A DNA stretch of 64,000 nucleotides, from assembly GCA_012295275.1 (NCBI GenBank), contig CM022665.1, forward strand, positions 30,622,957 to 30,686,956, written 5' to 3'. Made by a program: the position numbers and the translations under genes. The notes under the pieces are model-generated. The model was not told the origin of the DNA and searched no databases. It saw only the letters and a list, made by a program, of their open reading frames with translations. Position 1 is the stretch's first letter; each line of letters opens with the position of its first letter. This DNA is from Chrysomallon squamiferum (taxonomy: Eukaryota > Mollusca > Gastropoda > Neomphalida > Peltospiridae). Positions 45,547 through 59,786 of the stretch are shown in pieces.

Positions 45547-48500
45547 ATGGAAAAAAATAAGTTTGACACTGATGCCGGTTCCGACGACAAATCAGCTATG
45601 TACAGTGTGAATAATTCATCACCGAAGCCACAACAGCCCACCGAGGAAAATGGTTTGCTGATTACAGACAATCTTATCGAACTGAGTGAAAAAACGACGT
45701 TACAAACTGAATCATTGTCAATACAGAATATTAAGCCCGACAAGCTGACTGAACCAGAAATTGAAAGAAAATCTGGAACAGAAGCCAGGGCGAAAGTAAA
45801 TTCAGTTTCTAGTACAAGCGACAGTTTATGGACAAGTGAAGCAAGTGTTTCTTACGATAAAAATATCAGTGAAGAAAAGAACGATATATCGAAATCACCG
45901 GCTTATTCGAATGACACGTCGCATTCTAACACAGAATCTAACAACAAAAAGACAGAATTTGAAATAACAGCTCATACAGAAAATTCAGATGCAAACAAAA
46001 ATGATGATTTCAGCATTAGTCAAACCAGCTCTGCCCATGCAGTGAGAAGTGATGATTCTGATAATATTATTTCAAAATGTGCAGGAGACGATGAATCAAA
46101 CAAAGTAACCAAAAACATTTTGGATCCTAACCAGAAAGAAAATACGTCTGTTTTAATTGTTGCTCCAGAGGAAATAAATCTAAATCCGAACAACAACAGC
46201 AATTGCAACATTTACAAAGCTGGACTTGATGAAAAAAATAACCAGGAAAATCATAATGGTATCATAGAATTAGCAGTAAACGATATTCCAAGTGTACAAT
46301 TCTTTGAATCTCAACAGACAAATATTTTAACTGAATCTAATAAAGAAACTGTAAAAGAGAATCAAGGACAGAATACTACTTGGAGCAAAGAAAACTTAAC
46401 TGCTGATCAAAGCAAAGACTTGTCTAATGTTTTAGACCCTGACAATAGTGATATTAATACAACTAATAAATCAGACAGTAATACCGAAAATACTGAAGAA
46501 CATAACGATAAAACAAAAGATACTAAACTCCATTTAGATATGGGTAAATCTGAGAGCAAAGACATCATTACTACATTAAATACCACTCTAATGGCTGAAG
46601 CAGAAAATGCAGATATACGTGATCAAAAAGACATGCCAGAACTGAAGTCAGTGGATGAAGTGTCGTCGTCTGCGAAACAGGTGTCATCAGCGCTCGAAAT
46701 CTCAAAGGTCGCTACAGATGGAAATTTGGAAAAAGACAATGATGAAAAACAAAAGAAAAATGAAAAAGAACAAGCTGATAATAAAGAACAAATCACACTT
46801 GTTGATAACAAAGAACAAACTTCTACAAAAAATATTATTAAAACAAACAAATCATCATCTGAAGGAAAACCAGTAGCAAGATCAAAGCCTCAAAGGGACA
46901 GAAAAACGAACACAGTTCGAGACGGAGCTTTTAGAACTACCGGCCGTAAATCTTCAACCCCTAGAAATATAAACACTAAAAGAGATGATCAAAAGACACT
47001 GGCTTCAAAAGACATGAGAAAAACAACCCCAGCTAGAAAAATTGGAATTGATCATTCTCGAGAAAAACTTGGACAGAATGCCGTAGTGAAAGACACAAAA
47101 TTCCAGAAATCTTCATCCACTGATAAATCAACTCCTTTGACAGGTCGAATATCGGACGACTCAAAAAACAGAGAAACTGATGAAAAACAAGACTCCGAAA
47201 AGAAACCACTTTCAGAAAATAAGAATAAAGCAGAAGCAGAAATTCCTTCATCCACAAAAGAAAAGGACGCTGAGCAAAACAAATATGATATAAAGAAGAA
47301 TAAAGATGAAAGTTCTCATCCTAACACTAGTCTTTCCGTTATTGATGAAAATGAAGAAATTAAAAAGCCTCAGAAAGTGAAGTGGAACGAAAAAGTTATC
47401 ATCCAGACAAAGAATAATGAAAAGAAACAAGTACCTAACGGGAACGTTGTAACGAAAGAAAACCAAGAAAATGATAAACTACAAAAAGCTGAATCAGCTC
47501 TAGATGGCAAAGCGAACAATGTCATCGAAAAGAATCAAACTGTGGTGACAATCGAAGAAGGCAGTGCACACGAAAAAGACGGTGAAAAATTTAATCCAAA
47601 AGCTATTTTCGCTAAAGCGGTCTGGAACAAGGCTGGAAAAGATAAACCAGGGTCTATGGCTATGAATGGACCAACTAAGACACTGAGTAAGTCTTCCTTG
47701 GCAGTGCGAAGTGGTTCCACAGTTGAGGAAAAAGAGGAGAAATTATCAGTAGAATCACGCAGAGATTCCACAAAACTTTCCCTCGATTCCGTCTCCCACA
47801 AATCTATAGACTATCGGAATGCTACAACCATTATTAATCCCATTCCAGAAGAAAAACCTCGATCTCTTCTGAACAGCAATGATTCGTGGATCCGCTCGGC
47901 AATTCCTTATCAGCCATTAAGCTTGTCGATTCTCTGTTTGTTCCTAAATGTTATTTTACCTGGATCGGGTTAGTGGTTGCTTATATTTTTGTTTCAGTAA
48001 ATGTTCAAAGCAGGAAATGTGACGATAAAGTTGTTGTTTTTTTTACATATATTTTGATTGATAACTTGTATCTATTTACACTGGTTAACAGAAAGCGAAT
48101 ATTGTAGTAATAAGATGAAATTAATTTTTCGAAAGGTTTACTAAAATAATCCGAGGGTCCTGATGTCACTACCCATATAAATTATCTTCCCATAGTTTCG
48201 TTATTTTTCACTATTTTCTAAACTTCTTATATAATTTCAGCAGTATTTATAGTTCAGAATATAAAACGTTAAAGTGAACTTTTATTTATTATTATTATAT
48301 TGTAGGAACTATAGTAAGCGGATTTTCAATTCTGTGCTGCGGGAAAACACGAGTCACCAGCAAAGATGACCACGTGCCTATTACGGTGTGTTTGAACATC
48401 TGGGTTGGAGTAGCTCAGTTCTTCACCATCACTTTCTGTCTTGTTGGATGGTTCTGGAGCATCGCCTGGGGAATCAAGATGATTATCCTTTCAGGTGAGT

Positions 48501-50960
48501 CAGATTGAAAATATGTTTTAATATATTATGTTCTTCTGTGGGTTTCTTAAATCATCGTAAACGTGTATTTCTTCAAGTCTCTATAAAACAGAGAGTACGA
48601 CAAAGCTTCAAATCTTCCAGCGTTATACATAATAATGTTGAAATAATGAAGATACAATCTAACTTTTTATGTTAGATGTATTATATATACCTCGACTTAC
48701 GAGTGCCCGAACTTACGAGTTTTCCGAGTTACAAGCGAACTTCAGACACGCTTCCGCTAGTTGGCGCAACGAACAACATAACATGCGGCCAGCATCCCGC
48801 GTCTGACTCGCTCACTTTGCGTGGTTACTTCGCTGCGGAAGCATCTCTGTTGTGTTGTGCTCGCGTTTTGTGCAGTGTTTTGACCAAATTATTTTTTTCT
48901 GGCCATGGATCCTAAGAAAGGACAGTGCTGAGAAGAAGCGGGTGATGTCCATTGAATTAAAGCTTGAATTCATAGAAAAACATGAGTGAGTAGTGAATGT
49001 ACTCGACTTGGCTAAGCAGTACGAGCGTAGTACTTCTACGATGTGTACCGTACTGAAGCAGAAGGAATCAAGAAAGGCTGTAACTCCAGCCAAAGGCGTT
49101 AAAATAATTTGTCTGATCTCCAAGATAAATACACTTTACAAAACCAATTTATTTCTTTACATTCTCTTTTATTATAATTTTTAAAAATATTTGTCATTTA
49201 TAAATACATTTTTCTTATTTATAATAACGTAAGAAAAAAGAAAAAATATATATATATAAAATAAAGGGGTGGTTTTGGGGGGGGGCTGGAACGGATTAAT
49301 GGTATTTCAGTTAATTTCAGCTGGGAAAATTGATTTGATATACGAACAAATTGAGATACGAGCTCGATCACGTAACGAATTAAACTCGAAGGTCAAGGTA
49401 CCATTGTATCTATCTATCTATCTATCTATCTATATATATAAAGTTTTTTCCTTCATTATTATTATTACTACTACTATTAATCTTCAATTACAACACCAAA
49501 TCTTGAGATTCAAGATATTTTTGTCTGTGAAGTCAAACCTATGAAATATCGACAGAACTTGTGAAGATTATGTTGGACGTGGTCGTGTTTCTGGGAGACT
49601 TTCTCATACAAAGGGAGCAGGAGGAGTGAGCGGAAGAATGCCACTTTTAGAAATAATGACTATTGATTATCCATTTGTAGCTTTGTTCTCGGGTAAACAC
49701 AGAAGTTTACCTTAGCAACAAGAACAGCTTTACGCCATGCGGATCAACGAGTGAATTGGCGATCATTACATTATAAACAAAAGCAGCAAAGAAAAAATAT
49801 AACGTGTTCTCTGTGTGGTTCTGATACAGTTTCGGTTATAATTATAAAGCTGATGGACATTTGTAAGATTTACTGCATAGTAAAAGAATAGCGTTAATGG
49901 TGTTAGGATTATTATTATTTTTATTTTTATTTGTTTACGGTTATTCTCAAGAAAAACAATTTCCTGACTATTAATGGTGGTAGATATGGGAAAGATGTCT
50001 TTTAAATTACAATTTTTAAAACATTAATAATGATGATGATTATGGGTATGATTATGACGATGATGAACACTGGTTATTTTTCCTGTTATATACATATACA
50101 TATATACTCAGATATACATATATACAAGCAAGCATGCATGCACGCACTCACATTTACAAACATACATACGTATAAATATTTTTGAATATTTAAATTTGAA
50201 AATTCCAGTGAATAACAATGTGAACAAAGAGTTCGTTATGTAGTATTAATTTAAATAACAAATCGGCGACTGTTTAAAAACTCCAATACCAACGTATCCA
50301 TTTTGTATGGAAGTATAAGCTGCTATATAATATTATAGAAAGCCTTAACGTTTGGTTTTTATTAGATAAATGGATTACTTTTCTCCAGGGAAAACTTGTT
50401 ATCACAATCTATTGCTGGTTGTTACGCACTGTAACAACAGTACTTGAATTTGAAATTATGATTACTACTGTATTAATTTTTCATGACTTTTAACATGCGA
50501 CTTAAAATTACTGGAATGTTTATTATAACTAATACTCTGTTGACGTTACACAAATTTTAACTTTCGTTAACTTTAGCATTATACTGTATGACTTTTAATA
50601 TATATATAGTAGCATATTAACATTACATTACTTTTAGCTTATGACCAGTATGATATTAACAATAGATGAATTTTAACAAATGACTAGTATCTTATTAACA
50701 TTACATAAATTTTAACATATGACCAGTATTATAGTAATATTACATGAATTTTAACCGATGACTCTAGTGTAATATTGTATTATTGTTACATGAATTTTCA
50801 GTTATGATCAGCATTATATATATATTAAATCATTTATTGTTCTTTTATTTCAGTTGAATATCGACGAGAACTAAAAGCAAAACGAGAAATGGAGTTACAA
50901 GCCATGGCTCTTAGTGCTTTTGGCTCCCCATCACGTGTACGTCAGTTATTCCATACATGA
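45547..50960 (+). CDS. Stum/SPEC3-family membrane protein with long disordered N-terminus
   Basis: Three coding exons (45547-47968, 48306-48494, 50854-50960) give 905 residues. The first ~780 are Lys/Glu/Asn/Ser/Asp-rich, without predicted fold, all in one 2.4-kb exon. The conserved domain starts at SAIPYQPLSLSILCLFLN (about 784-801). It has a hairpin-like first membrane segment through PGSGTIVSGFSILCCG (805-820), and a second segment, NIWVGVAQFFTITFCLVGWF (838-857), continuing WSIAWGIKMII. A short charged cytoplasmic tail follows. This matches the Spec3/Stum family: Drosophila Stum, with a similarly long N-terminus, is needed for mechanosensory transduction in proprioceptors, whereas vertebrate STUM is short. 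The ATG is the first in the long frame and follows a T-rich acceptor at 45480. Intron 2 carries a Tigger-derived element. The role in this organism is inferred from the family only. Confidence 0.88.
48686..49406 (+). mobile_element. Non-autonomous Tigger/pogo element, copy 1
   Basis: The left end reads TACCTCGACTTACGAG and the right end, reverse-complemented, CAATGGTACCTTGACCTTCG, i.e. related terminal inverted repeats. A TA follows the right end. Inside, about 48905-49105 encodes broken pieces of the pogo/CENP-B-type helix-turn-helix N-terminus: MDPKKGQC, then IELKLEFIEKHE, LDLAKQYERSTSTMCTVLKQ and KAVTPAKGV, with stops and a frame change. The DDE catalytic part is deleted. It lies in intron 2 of the Stum-like gene, and a short (TATC)n run abuts its right end. 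Confidence 0.88.
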
Positions 50961-53253
50961 TGATGTTACACTGAATTCTTATAATTATTCAGATAGATTT
51001 CAAGAAATTTCTTGGTGCAGTTAAAAAATCCAGATCGTTTTGATAAAATTATCATTTGAGAAATCACTGAGTCTCTGTTACTGTTCAGAAAGCAGTATTA
51101 GAGATCTTTATAAATGAAATGTAGAAAAGGTCCTAATTTTTTAACTGCTGAGCAGTTTTTAATAAGCAGGCTAATATAAATTGGCAACTTCATAACTTTG
51201 TTAAAAGTTGTAAAAATTGTTTTTACTATTTAATTTTTTCTGTGAAGAAAAATAAATTATATATTACAATTTTTATGACTTCTCTTGTTTTTATGATTTA
51301 AAACGAAGGGGTGATGGTAAGAATAAAGAAAATTAATAATTATTTTGATTGTCAACTATTAATAGGGTCTCCGAAGACAAATATGTTTTCCTAAATTGAC
51401 ATAAGATATATATCATACAGATTATCATTAAACTCGGAACAAGTGTTATATCGATTGAACCGATTTTCTTTGTTGTTTTAATCAACACTACTTGCATTTA
51501 ATAATAAAATTGTTTAATAAACAGCAACCACTGAAATTTTAGGCGAATACATGATACTGTAAATATTTAAAGTATGTTCTGAATAATCATCAAGCAGTTT
51601 TTAGGTAATTAATATCAGACATTGCAAACTACATTTTTTATTCAGTTCTCTTCCATTTCTCGATGCACTGACCTTTCAGGCTTATTTACTATTCACTTTT
51701 ATTGAAAAGATGTTAACAGTTACAAAATATAGCAATTTGTAAAATCTATACGGAATGGCTTCACCTTTGTTTGTACTCGGACAGCCATCGCCAATAACGA
51801 CCAACCTCTCAGTAAATAAAGGAAAACAAATCGATCCCCGAGATTTGACATTGATTTGCAAATAGTTTCCTTCCGACTGTTATTGTTAAACATTCTTACA
51901 TTTTAAGCAACTTAAAATAATCTCTTTAATTACTGATTTATTGGGTAAAGTCATCCAGTAAAGCAGTAATTAAAAATAATGGAAATGACTTCAAAATACA
52001 TATATGCCTTTAAATTTAAAAAAATATTTGTGATGTGCATTGTTATTAGCTTTATCTGAATTTGTGGTTGCTGCAACTTTTCTGTGTACATGACACTATT
52101 TCCATGAAAGCATTATGAAGAGACGATAAACTAACCCCCTCCAAAAATACCCAAAACACTTTTTATACATCGATTAAATGTAAATTGATTTTTCACAAGT
52201 GGTTTCCGCTTACCTGATCAAAATCAATGAAGCAAGTATTTTGTAACAGAAAAAACACAACTGCTGACAATTTGTTTTCAGAAATGCTTTGTGTAAACAT
52301 TAATTTTCTTTTGAAATAATTGTCATTGTCAAACTTCTGAATTTGTTCAATATTTGTTGAAATTAGTAATTATGATAAAGTTTTAAATATATTCGTAATT
52401 TACCTATAACCAAAGACACAATAAGAAAAATTATCCTGTTGTTTGCACAAAAATAAATTAATCCATAAATGAAATATCAAATATCAAGACACAATAAAAG
52501 TACTGAACTTGAATTCATAGACATATTTTCAAGCTTGACCTGTATTTTCTCAAAAACCATTAATATTAAAATTCAGAATGAAGATTATAAAAACAGATTT
52601 CAAATTTTAATGGAGTTTTAATTGGAGTAAGGACATGATAAAAATAAATTAAAAACTGTTTATTTCTGTTTATTGTAAACAGTAATGAAAAATACATAGA
52701 TAAACACAGGAATAAGAGGAAAAAAAAATACAGTGAGATTTGGAAGTTTATTAGAAACAACGGCCATCTACAGTGTAATCAAAATTTAGATTATTTCATT
52801 TTACAGAAATTAGATAAAATTACAAATAGAATTACAATGTTCACAACATACAACCTTTTTTTTTCTTTTTTCTTTTTTTTGGTCACTATTAAAAAGTAAT
52901 TAAAAAAAAATAAATAAAAAATAAACAACAAAAAAGTATATCAGCTCTAAACTTTTAACAACATAACTGTACAGAATGTTATGATTTATATATATAAAAA
53001 AAAAAAAAAAAAAGATTTTAAAAATGTTAAAATAAACAAAGTCCCAAAGTCTCTTTTTTTGTTTCTGTTATAATTTTTTAAAATATGTTTTCATGCATTA
53101 TACATTTAATTTTTCTTGCTTTTATATCCAATATGAATATTTGAAGAAACAAATCTGCACTAGAAGCAAACACATATATATATTAGGAATGCAGAACTGT
53201 TTTAAAGCCAAGATGTTCTGGGGCAGCTCACTATGGAAACAAGTGTGTCAGTT
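50961..53253. other. Convergent 3' region between the Stum-like gene and hnRNP L
   Basis: Untranslated 3' sequence of both genes. A candidate + strand AATAAA lies at 51251-51256 for the Stum-like gene. Reverse-strand AATAAA at 52659-52664 and 52669-52674 could serve hnRNP L. No further gene is seen. Confidence 0.5.
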
Positions 53254-56200
53254 TTAACCAATGATAGGAGTGGAAGAGAAGCACAACTTGAGGATGTATG
53301 GATTCTTTCCAGCTGGAATACAGAACATAAAACAACAAACTGAATCACATTTATGACTGAAAATACATTCTCAACAAAAATTATTTTAATCATTTTTTAT
53401 TATTTAAAAAAAAAAAAGTGTAAAACTGAAATAATCATTTAAAATAACCTGGTAATTCTAAATTGTCAGATTGTTTTGAAAAGTATATACTAGCACATCA
53501 TTTTCTATTGCAAACAGTTCATTTTTAAGACTGCTTTGTGAATCAACCTTTATGGAAAACAAAAATGCATTTTCTGAAATTTAATCCATACCTTCATGTG
53601 GAATTGGGGTATGATTAGTCAATGCAAGGGCTTCCATAGCATCAGATTTGTTCTCAAATTCAATTAGTCCAGTAGAACTTCTTTCGCCTGAAAGGAATGA
53701 ATGAACATTTATTTAAAGACATAATACATCTTGTCTGAAGATGTTATTGGATCTAAAATTAAATTAATAGATTATATTAAAGCATTTTATACTTACTTTT
53801 TGAGGGGAACTGTTTGAATTTAATTGGTGGTTTGGCCTCAGCAGTTTCCATGATCTGAAATGAAATGTGAGAGAAAACTTCAAAGCATTCATTAACATTA
53901 AACAGAATTTAAAAAAAAAAATTTAAATTAATTATAAATGAACAAGCCAGATTTAGAAATAAAGAAAATAATAATAAAATAATTGAATGATAAAATATTT
54001 TTTGTCAGGCTTTTACAGGTATATACAGTGGTACCTTGACTTACAAGGTTAAATTGTTCCATGATTGAGCTCGTAACTCAATTGTCTCGTATATAAAATC
54101 AATTTTCCCCAACTGAAATTAACTGAAATATCATTAGTTCATTTCAGCTCCACAAAATACACCCCATTTTTTTGAAACATGTTTTTAAATAAGAAAAATG
54201 TATTTATAAATGACAAATACTGTATGAAAAACAAAAGAAAAGAAATAAATTGGTTTTCTAATGTGTATTAATCTTGGAGATATGACAATTTATTTTAAAG
54301 CCTTTGGCTGGAGTTACAGCCTTTATCGACTCCTTCTGCTTCAGTATGGTATATATCATAGAAGTACTACTCTCGTACTGCTTAGCCAAGTTGACTACAC
54401 GCACACCTCACTCATGTTTTTCTATGAATTCATGCCTTAATTCAATGGACATCATCTGCTTCTTCTTCTCAGCATTGTCCTTTGCACTCACAAAACAACA
54501 CAGATGCTTCTGAAGCAAGGTAACCATGTGAATTTAACAAGTGAGATGTGGGATGCTAGCTGGATGTTGTGTTGTTTGTTGTGCCAATAAGCAGTGGCCT
54601 ATATGAAGACTGCATGTAACTCAAAGCAAAAAATCGACTGGGCGACTGCTTGTAACTAAAAAAAACTCTCAAGTTTAGCACTTGTAAGTCAAGGTACCAT
54701 TGTATATAAATACCCCAGGACTAAAAGATACAAATGCTTTATAACTTACTGTTCTGATCTCCTCATCTGTCAAATTTGGTGGAGCATTGAAATAATGTAG
54801 GACTTTGCCAGGAGCCTGGATTCGTGGACATCATTAAGGATAATACAAACTTCATTTAAACCAAAAAAATAGCTAAACATTAGCTATCTTAATATTATTA
54901 CTAAGCTGATATCAATCATATTTTTAGGAAAAATAATTAATAAGACATACCTTTCTAATAATATATCTAATTTTGTTACTTTAATAAAATCAAATTCTCC
55001 CCTGCCCCCAATGATACCAGATATACAGTTTTACCCTATACAGCAATATTTGTTGTATTAAAAATTAAATTTAGTTATATTTTCCAGAATTCCTGCTCTG
55101 TGATTTTTATCAAACTGAAACCAAAATGTAACAAATTACATTATGATTACAACAGATAAATGTAGCAAAAGGATATTGTTTTTTTGAGCTGCCTCTGGAT
55201 TAGTAAATCTGTTGTTTCGATTTCCCATGCAGTCCAGAAATGAGGAAGACCCATCAGGTAACTCATGTGGATTGTGAACATCTTGAAGATATGCTTGTTT
55301 TGAGTGACTGAAATTGTATATTGTTTGTCACTGTTTGGTGTCAATATATATAATTTGTGTCCATTCATAGATTTCTGAATTAAACTAATTCTCACTGTGA
55401 TAAACCTATCTTACAAGTTGTATAGGTAATTGTTGGAACATAACTCTAAATATAAAATTATTAATATACAAAATGTATCTCAAATATCCTTAAAAAAATT
55501 TAAAAAAGAAAAAGATAAAAGAAATTAAATTTAAAACAAAATAAATAAAAATTGTAGCAATACTTGTTATTATTACTTTTTTCTTTTTGTTTTGGTCTTT
55601 TTTGTAGTGACCCACACAGTCTGGTGTAAATAGAAAATATTCCAATAATTATATTTTACCTGAGCTGCAGCTTGCTGTCAAAAAGAGTCATCTGATTTAG
55701 ATTATGAATTAGACGTTCCACTGAGAGCTGGTCTCCCATCTGAACCATGGCAGAACCTTCTTTACTCTTGAGAAACTTTATCTAGAATAACACCCAATTT
55801 ACAAAACTATAACAAAATACACATTTACAAATGCATATGGTAAAATGATTAAATAAATATATTAACTGCATATTTAATTTAAAAAGTAAAAAGCATGTTC
55901 TACTTAAGTACTGAAATGATGTCTTTAACAGCTTCACTCTAAATATTTACTAAAATTCAGTAGATTAACTAATTTTATTCTCTACTGTAAGAATAACCAT
56001 CAATGTTTACTGTGTTTAAAAAATACTATATAATTTACCTTGACAACATTGCCATACAGACAGAATAAATTGAAAAGTCTTTCACAATTCATTTTTTCCA
56101 TGTTTAGTCCATATACCATGACAACTGAACTTTGCTGCTGGGAAGGTCCAGGTCCAGGGCCCATTCCCATATCTGGAAAAGGTGGTGGCCCATAAGGATC

Positions 56201-59189
56201 CTAAAAAGAAAATATATTTTTAGAACTTTCATTTAAAAAAACGCAATCTCACCACCTGATTATATTTTTGGCTGTATTTTTTGTTGTCTTTCCACCACCC
56301 TTTGTTCTTCCTTCTTGTCTATAAATGTAATTGGAAAACAAATGGTAATGCATTTTGTTCAAATATATATCCATTTTAGTTTTGTAAGCACATACCAGCA
56401 TCTATAGTTATCATAATCACACTGTCAGCCACTTAAAATACTAATACATACTTAATGAACTGAACATGGACACACACATGCATGCACGCACGCTTGTAGA
56501 AAGAAAAAAATTCCATAAGGTATTTACCAATAAACAATACTAACTGCATGTTGGAAAGTTTCAAGACAACCAAACACAGCTGACTTACCACTGCATGATC
56601 AGCAAACCTATGGGGAGGTCCATACTGATCCTGGAACAAGTAAAATCCAGGTTATTTGTTATCTTTACTGATTTCACCTACATACATCCCGTAACAATTA
56701 CAAATACTTCTCATTCCCCCTTCCCCAATCTGAAATGGTTAAATACTCACTTCACCTTTCAAAAGTAATATTTGAAAAAGAATTTTCAGTTATAGCTGCT
56801 GTCAAAGTTAATTTAAAGAAAGGAATTCAATTACCATAACACCAGGCTTCCCTCCAAATCTGTCAGGTGGTCCACCAAATCCACGACCAGGACCTCCATA
56901 TCCACCATCATAATCTTGCTCATAATAGGCTCCAGGACCATATCCTCCACCATGTCCAGAAATATCTGCAGGGCCATCTAACACGTGAAAATAACATTAC
57001 ATTCTTCTACTGCAGGCGGGGGATAAAACTATCATTAACTTTCTGTGGTTTCCTTATCTTTTTATGTGATTTGTGGAAAATAGATAGGAATTGCTGCTTA
57101 TCAAGAAAATCTCCATGACCAAAATGCTATTTTTTCTGAAATTCATTATCAGCCAGTACTGTTACAAAAAGAACTACTTGTTCAACATTATAAATTTACA
57201 GATACAATTTCAGTTTAACTAAAATACAAATTCAACTCCCTTATAAAATAGTTATGGATTAATATTTTTGGTAATTGGAAGAAAAAAAAAGAAAAAAAAG
57301 GAATGTTCATTAAATCTAATATTATGGAGGGAAAATGGCCAGGAAGGAAACATTTGAAAATGAAATGTAACCTTTTATTCATTCATTCAAAAGCTCACAA
57401 TCATGAGTATCAACAATTACAAATTTAAAAAAAAAAAATTAATAAAAAAAATTCAAACATCAAATAAAGAAAGAAAGAAGAAAAAAATTGTTTTGTTTAT
57501 ATATTTTTATGTATTCCCCCACCATTTGCAAAGAAATTGTATGAGCCTTCAATTTGTTTAAAGGAAAAAAATAAAAAAATAAAAAAAATAAAGGTTTTGT
57601 ATTTTTCTTAAATACTGTACATTATTAAAAATATAGCTGTATAAAATAAAATTAGTATTTAAAATAAAGTTACACTATATACAGTAGTAATCAACACTTC
57701 CCCAATTTTGACTGAAGGTAAAAATGTGGCCAAAGCAAAATTGATCATTATCAGCACTTATAAAATCCAGTGACAAAATAACTTCATGCACTGCACTGTA
57801 ATCTACACCACACGATAAGCTAGCAGGTTAAAATAAAACAGTAGTCTCATTTGAAAACTACTTACTATATGGAGCAGGAGTTCCTCCCATTCTGGGATCA
57901 GCCAGCAGCGGCATGTTGCGATGACCCGCACCTTCCTTTCCTAATCATAAAATTATTTAACAGTCAATCAACTTGAAACATTTGCTTACATCTACTAGTA
58001 CTGCTGACATTAAAATCCAAACTGATACCCATGATCCAGGTATTTTTTTTTTTAATTAAAAAGTAAACATTTACTTCAAATTTTATTTTTTATGCCACCA
58101 GTTTTTGATGTTTCTTAAATTTAAAACCAAAAATATTCAAAAAGATGCTTTCTAAATAGGCAGACTTTAATTTTCACCCTCCAAATTAGGTTCTCTGAAT
58201 TCTGATCATTTACACTGAAATGAATTTAAGAATCAGCTTTTTAAAACAGCTAGTGAAGGTATTTTACAAGGAATATCGATACAAGATGTGAATAAAGCTA
58301 GCATGGACTTGCCGCTTAAAACTGCTAAAGATACTACCTGTTAACATATCATTTTACATTACTAAATGTGGATGCAAGTTAAACCTTAGTAAGGAAGAAT
58401 GTTTTTTTCCTTCACCAACTTTTTAAAAACAATTTTATAAATGCTTGAAATGATCAGTTCATTTTTATTCTTACTATCCATTAAAGCATTTCAAGTTCTT
58501 TCATGCAATTTGTTTTAGGGGATTTTGTTGTTTTGTTTTTAACTTTAAAACCTTTACACTGAAGCATTTCATATTTACTTTTCACATCCATATTTGTTAC
58601 TGTGTCAAAAAAATACAACATCTTAAAACAGTATTTTAGGATATCAATTGACTCCCACTGTACAGTTTGTTTTAAAAATCCATAAAATAAATGAAACTAC
58701 CCTTGTCAAATAAACATGGCATAAATTCATTCATTCATTACAAACAAACATAAGGGAGTGAAGAAAATTGATCATTAAATATTCTCAACAAGCACAGCAA
58801 CTCTATCTATTCCACTGTGTCAGATGTTTAATCCTAATACTCTTAGTATAAACTTATTCTGTGAAACTGTGCAACTTGTATAATATTTAAACAAAAACCA
58901 ACACTCTAAAAGAATATCTTGTTCAGTCCATGACAGATGAAAAATATTTGTATATAAATGCAACACATCTTAATTTGTTTTTTGTTAATACATGACATTC
59001 CATTTATGAAAAGAAACAGTATAGTTTACATTATCTAAAAACAAAAAACAACAACATAACAAAAATGATTAAGTAAGAAATGTTCATAAACAAAAACTTG
59101 TTACAAGGAACTACAGAACAGCTGAAATTACATACTCATATCTTTAGTTCTTTTTATAGTTCGGACTATATATACACACAAACACGTAT

Positions 59190-59260
<71 letters not shown>

Positions 59261-59740
59261 CATATACACAGACACACACACACATATATATATACATATA
59301 CACACACACACACATACATAGATATATATCTATACATACACATATCTATACATATTTATATATATCTACATACACACACACGTATACATATATATATATA
59401 TATATAGAATAAGAAAATAATATTCAAAATGTAATTTATTAGCAGAATAATTAATATACTGTTAAAAAAAAGAAAGGTTAATTGTGTTAAAATACAAAAT
59501 CCATTGTTATGGGGTAAAAAATTCACATTATCTTCACAGCATCAATAATAATTTTAAAGATTAAAAAATAAATAACTAAATAAACATCCTAAATACTGTA
59601 AAAATTATTAAACAAATCAGTCTTATTGTTACAAGTTCTGGGTTAGATTTCAGATAGATAATCTTTTTCAATAGCAGTCTGCTTAAATTTGGTTGTTTTT
59701 TCTCTTTTCTTTAGATTAAATCCAAAGGCAGGATATAACA

Positions 59741-59786
<46 letters not shown>

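Noticed and set aside
54750-54823. Standard AG acceptor after ATCCAG for this hnRNP L exon
   Set aside because: It would drop the conserved R-I-Q residues and leave the upstream exon without any GT donor; the AT-AC boundaries fit both sides.
59167-59406. CA repeats as an hnRNP L autoregulatory binding site
   Set aside because: CA is on the + strand; the hnRNP L transcript from the minus strand reads UG/UA there.
59080-59412. Open frame of about 110 codons
   Set aside because: It is a translation of the TA/CA microsatellite, with only I, Y, T and H in periodic order.
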